From a bacterium (GTDB taxonomy: Bacteria > Patescibacteriota > Minisyncoccia > UBA6257 > UBA9933), in the NCBI GenBank assembly GCA_021799155.1, contig JAJZBA010000039.1, positions 1-5,492 of the forward strand: 5,492 nucleotides of DNA. Reading direction: 5' to 3'. Position numbers and translations under genes: made by a program. Below, piece after piece: positions 5,331-5,492 of this stretch (positions are counted from its first letter, which is position 1; the number at the start of each line of letters is the position of its first letter). The notes under the pieces are model-generated. The model ran no database searches, had not been told where the DNA came from, and worked only from the letters and a program-made list of their open reading frames with translations.

Positions 5331-5424
5331 AGTTTTAATATTTAACACAGTTTTAATACAGTAACATTTTTAATACAGCAATATTTGACTTCTGTGTTGT
5401 ATTGCCACCGATATTGTTAAAACT
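5331..5424 (+). other. Alternative inverted repeats in the leader before the right-edge ATG
   Basis: AGTTTTAA occurs at 5331-5338 and 5349-5356, and both can pair with TTAAAACT at 5417-5424. AACACAG (5344-5350) can pair with CTGTGTT (5392-5398), and CAATAT (5379-5384) with ATATTG (5411-5416). The 5349-5356 pairing and the 5344-5350 pairing overlap and cross, so they exclude each other, whereas the 5331-5338 pairing can enclose the latter. Short complementary words are common in AT-rich DNA, so a regulatory role is only a possibility. Confidence 0.3.
5333..5383. repeat. Degenerate 17-18-bp tandem repeat downstream of holA
   Basis: Two near-identical copies, TTTTAATACAGTAACA (5351-5366) and TTTTAATACAGCAATA (5368-5383), are preceded by a decayed copy starting TTTTAATATTTAACA at 5333. 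The period is 17-18 bases. The array starts about 20 bases after the holA stop and is very AT-rich. No GC-rich terminator stem is seen between holA and the array. Confidence 0.7.
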
Positions 5425-5489
5425 ATCGATGTTTGATAGAACGCTCTCGCGCATTTGTTCGGTTGTTTTAAAGCGAAAAGAGAATTAAA

Positions 5490-5492
5490 ATG
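5490..5492 (+). CDS. Possible start codon of the next gene, cut by the right edge (rpsT is a guess)
   Basis: The window ends on ATG. AAAAGAGA lies seven to eight bases upstream (5476-5483), a weak purine-rich ribosome binding site and better than anything before the other starts here. The gene beyond is unseen. Because rpsT (S20) often neighbours holA, it is the first candidate, but nothing in the window shows the product. Confidence 0.3.

Noticed and set aside
5385..5415. TTGACT (5385-5390) with GATATT (5410-5415) as a promoter for the next gene
   Set aside because: The spacer is 19 bases and the -10 matches only four of six; at 17 bases the -10 would be CCGATA, which is poor.
5429..5488. 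19-codon open frame (MFDRTLSR...) just before the edge ATG, as a leader peptide
   Set aside because: It has no ribosome binding site, no recognisable attenuation motif, and a length expected by chance.
1605..5492. Repeats as a CRISPR array
   Set aside because: Units are short, directly adjacent and degenerate, with no unique spacers of regular length and no cas genes.

Overview
The window looks like a fragment of an AT-rich genome from the Candidate Phyla Radiation (Patescibacteria), most likely a Parcubacteria-like lineage. This rests on the overall protein style: a CTP synthase with GGVMSGVGKG and GEYQN variants, a short DNA polymerase III delta subunit, and a histidine kinase with an SHQLRTPL H-box. 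Start codons lack clear Shine-Dalgarno sequences, and the spacers are short and repeat-rich. No internal TGA codons are needed, so the standard bacterial code fits. The lineage is inferred from remembered family features, not from a search.

All genes are on the + strand. Layout: (1) 2-274, the C-terminal end of a secreted or membrane-anchored beta-propeller-like protein cut by the left edge. (2) 276-1604, a two-TM, PAS-containing sensor histidine kinase starting one base after that stop. (3) 1605-1724, a spacer with a degenerate tandem repeat and a sigma70-like promoter. (4) 1725-2639, mutM (formamidopyrimidine-DNA glycosylase). (5) 2640-2718, a repeat/hairpin spacer. (6) 2719-4407, pyrG (CTP synthase). 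(7) 4408-4472, a spacer made of inverted heptamer arrays. (8) 4473-5312, holA (DNA polymerase III delta). (9) 5313-5492, a non-coding AT-rich region with another tandem repeat, ending exactly on an ATG that may start the next gene. The last three complete genes form a housekeeping set: base-excision repair, CTP supply and clamp loading. The first two form an envelope-sensing pair.

The most unusual thing is the repeats. Each of the four intergenic spacers carries its own short, degenerate tandem repeat, with motifs that differ from spacer to spacer. Two of these arrays run into the preceding gene and supply its stop codon (mutM, pyrG). Three consecutive housekeeping genes also carry repeat-like DNA in frame: two four-copy heptamer arrays in mutM, a hairpin-forming insert in pyrG and a two-copy 24-bp-period element in holA. 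All fall at predicted surface loops and leave the catalytic or conserved residues intact. This resembles the protein-embedded palindromic elements of Rickettsia in outcome, but with several unrelated families in 5.5 kb. The kinase gene is the only complete gene without one.

I see no tRNA, rRNA, CRISPR array, transposase, phage gene or defence system. The first eight bases match the end of a common Illumina adapter, so the left edge may be an assembly artefact.
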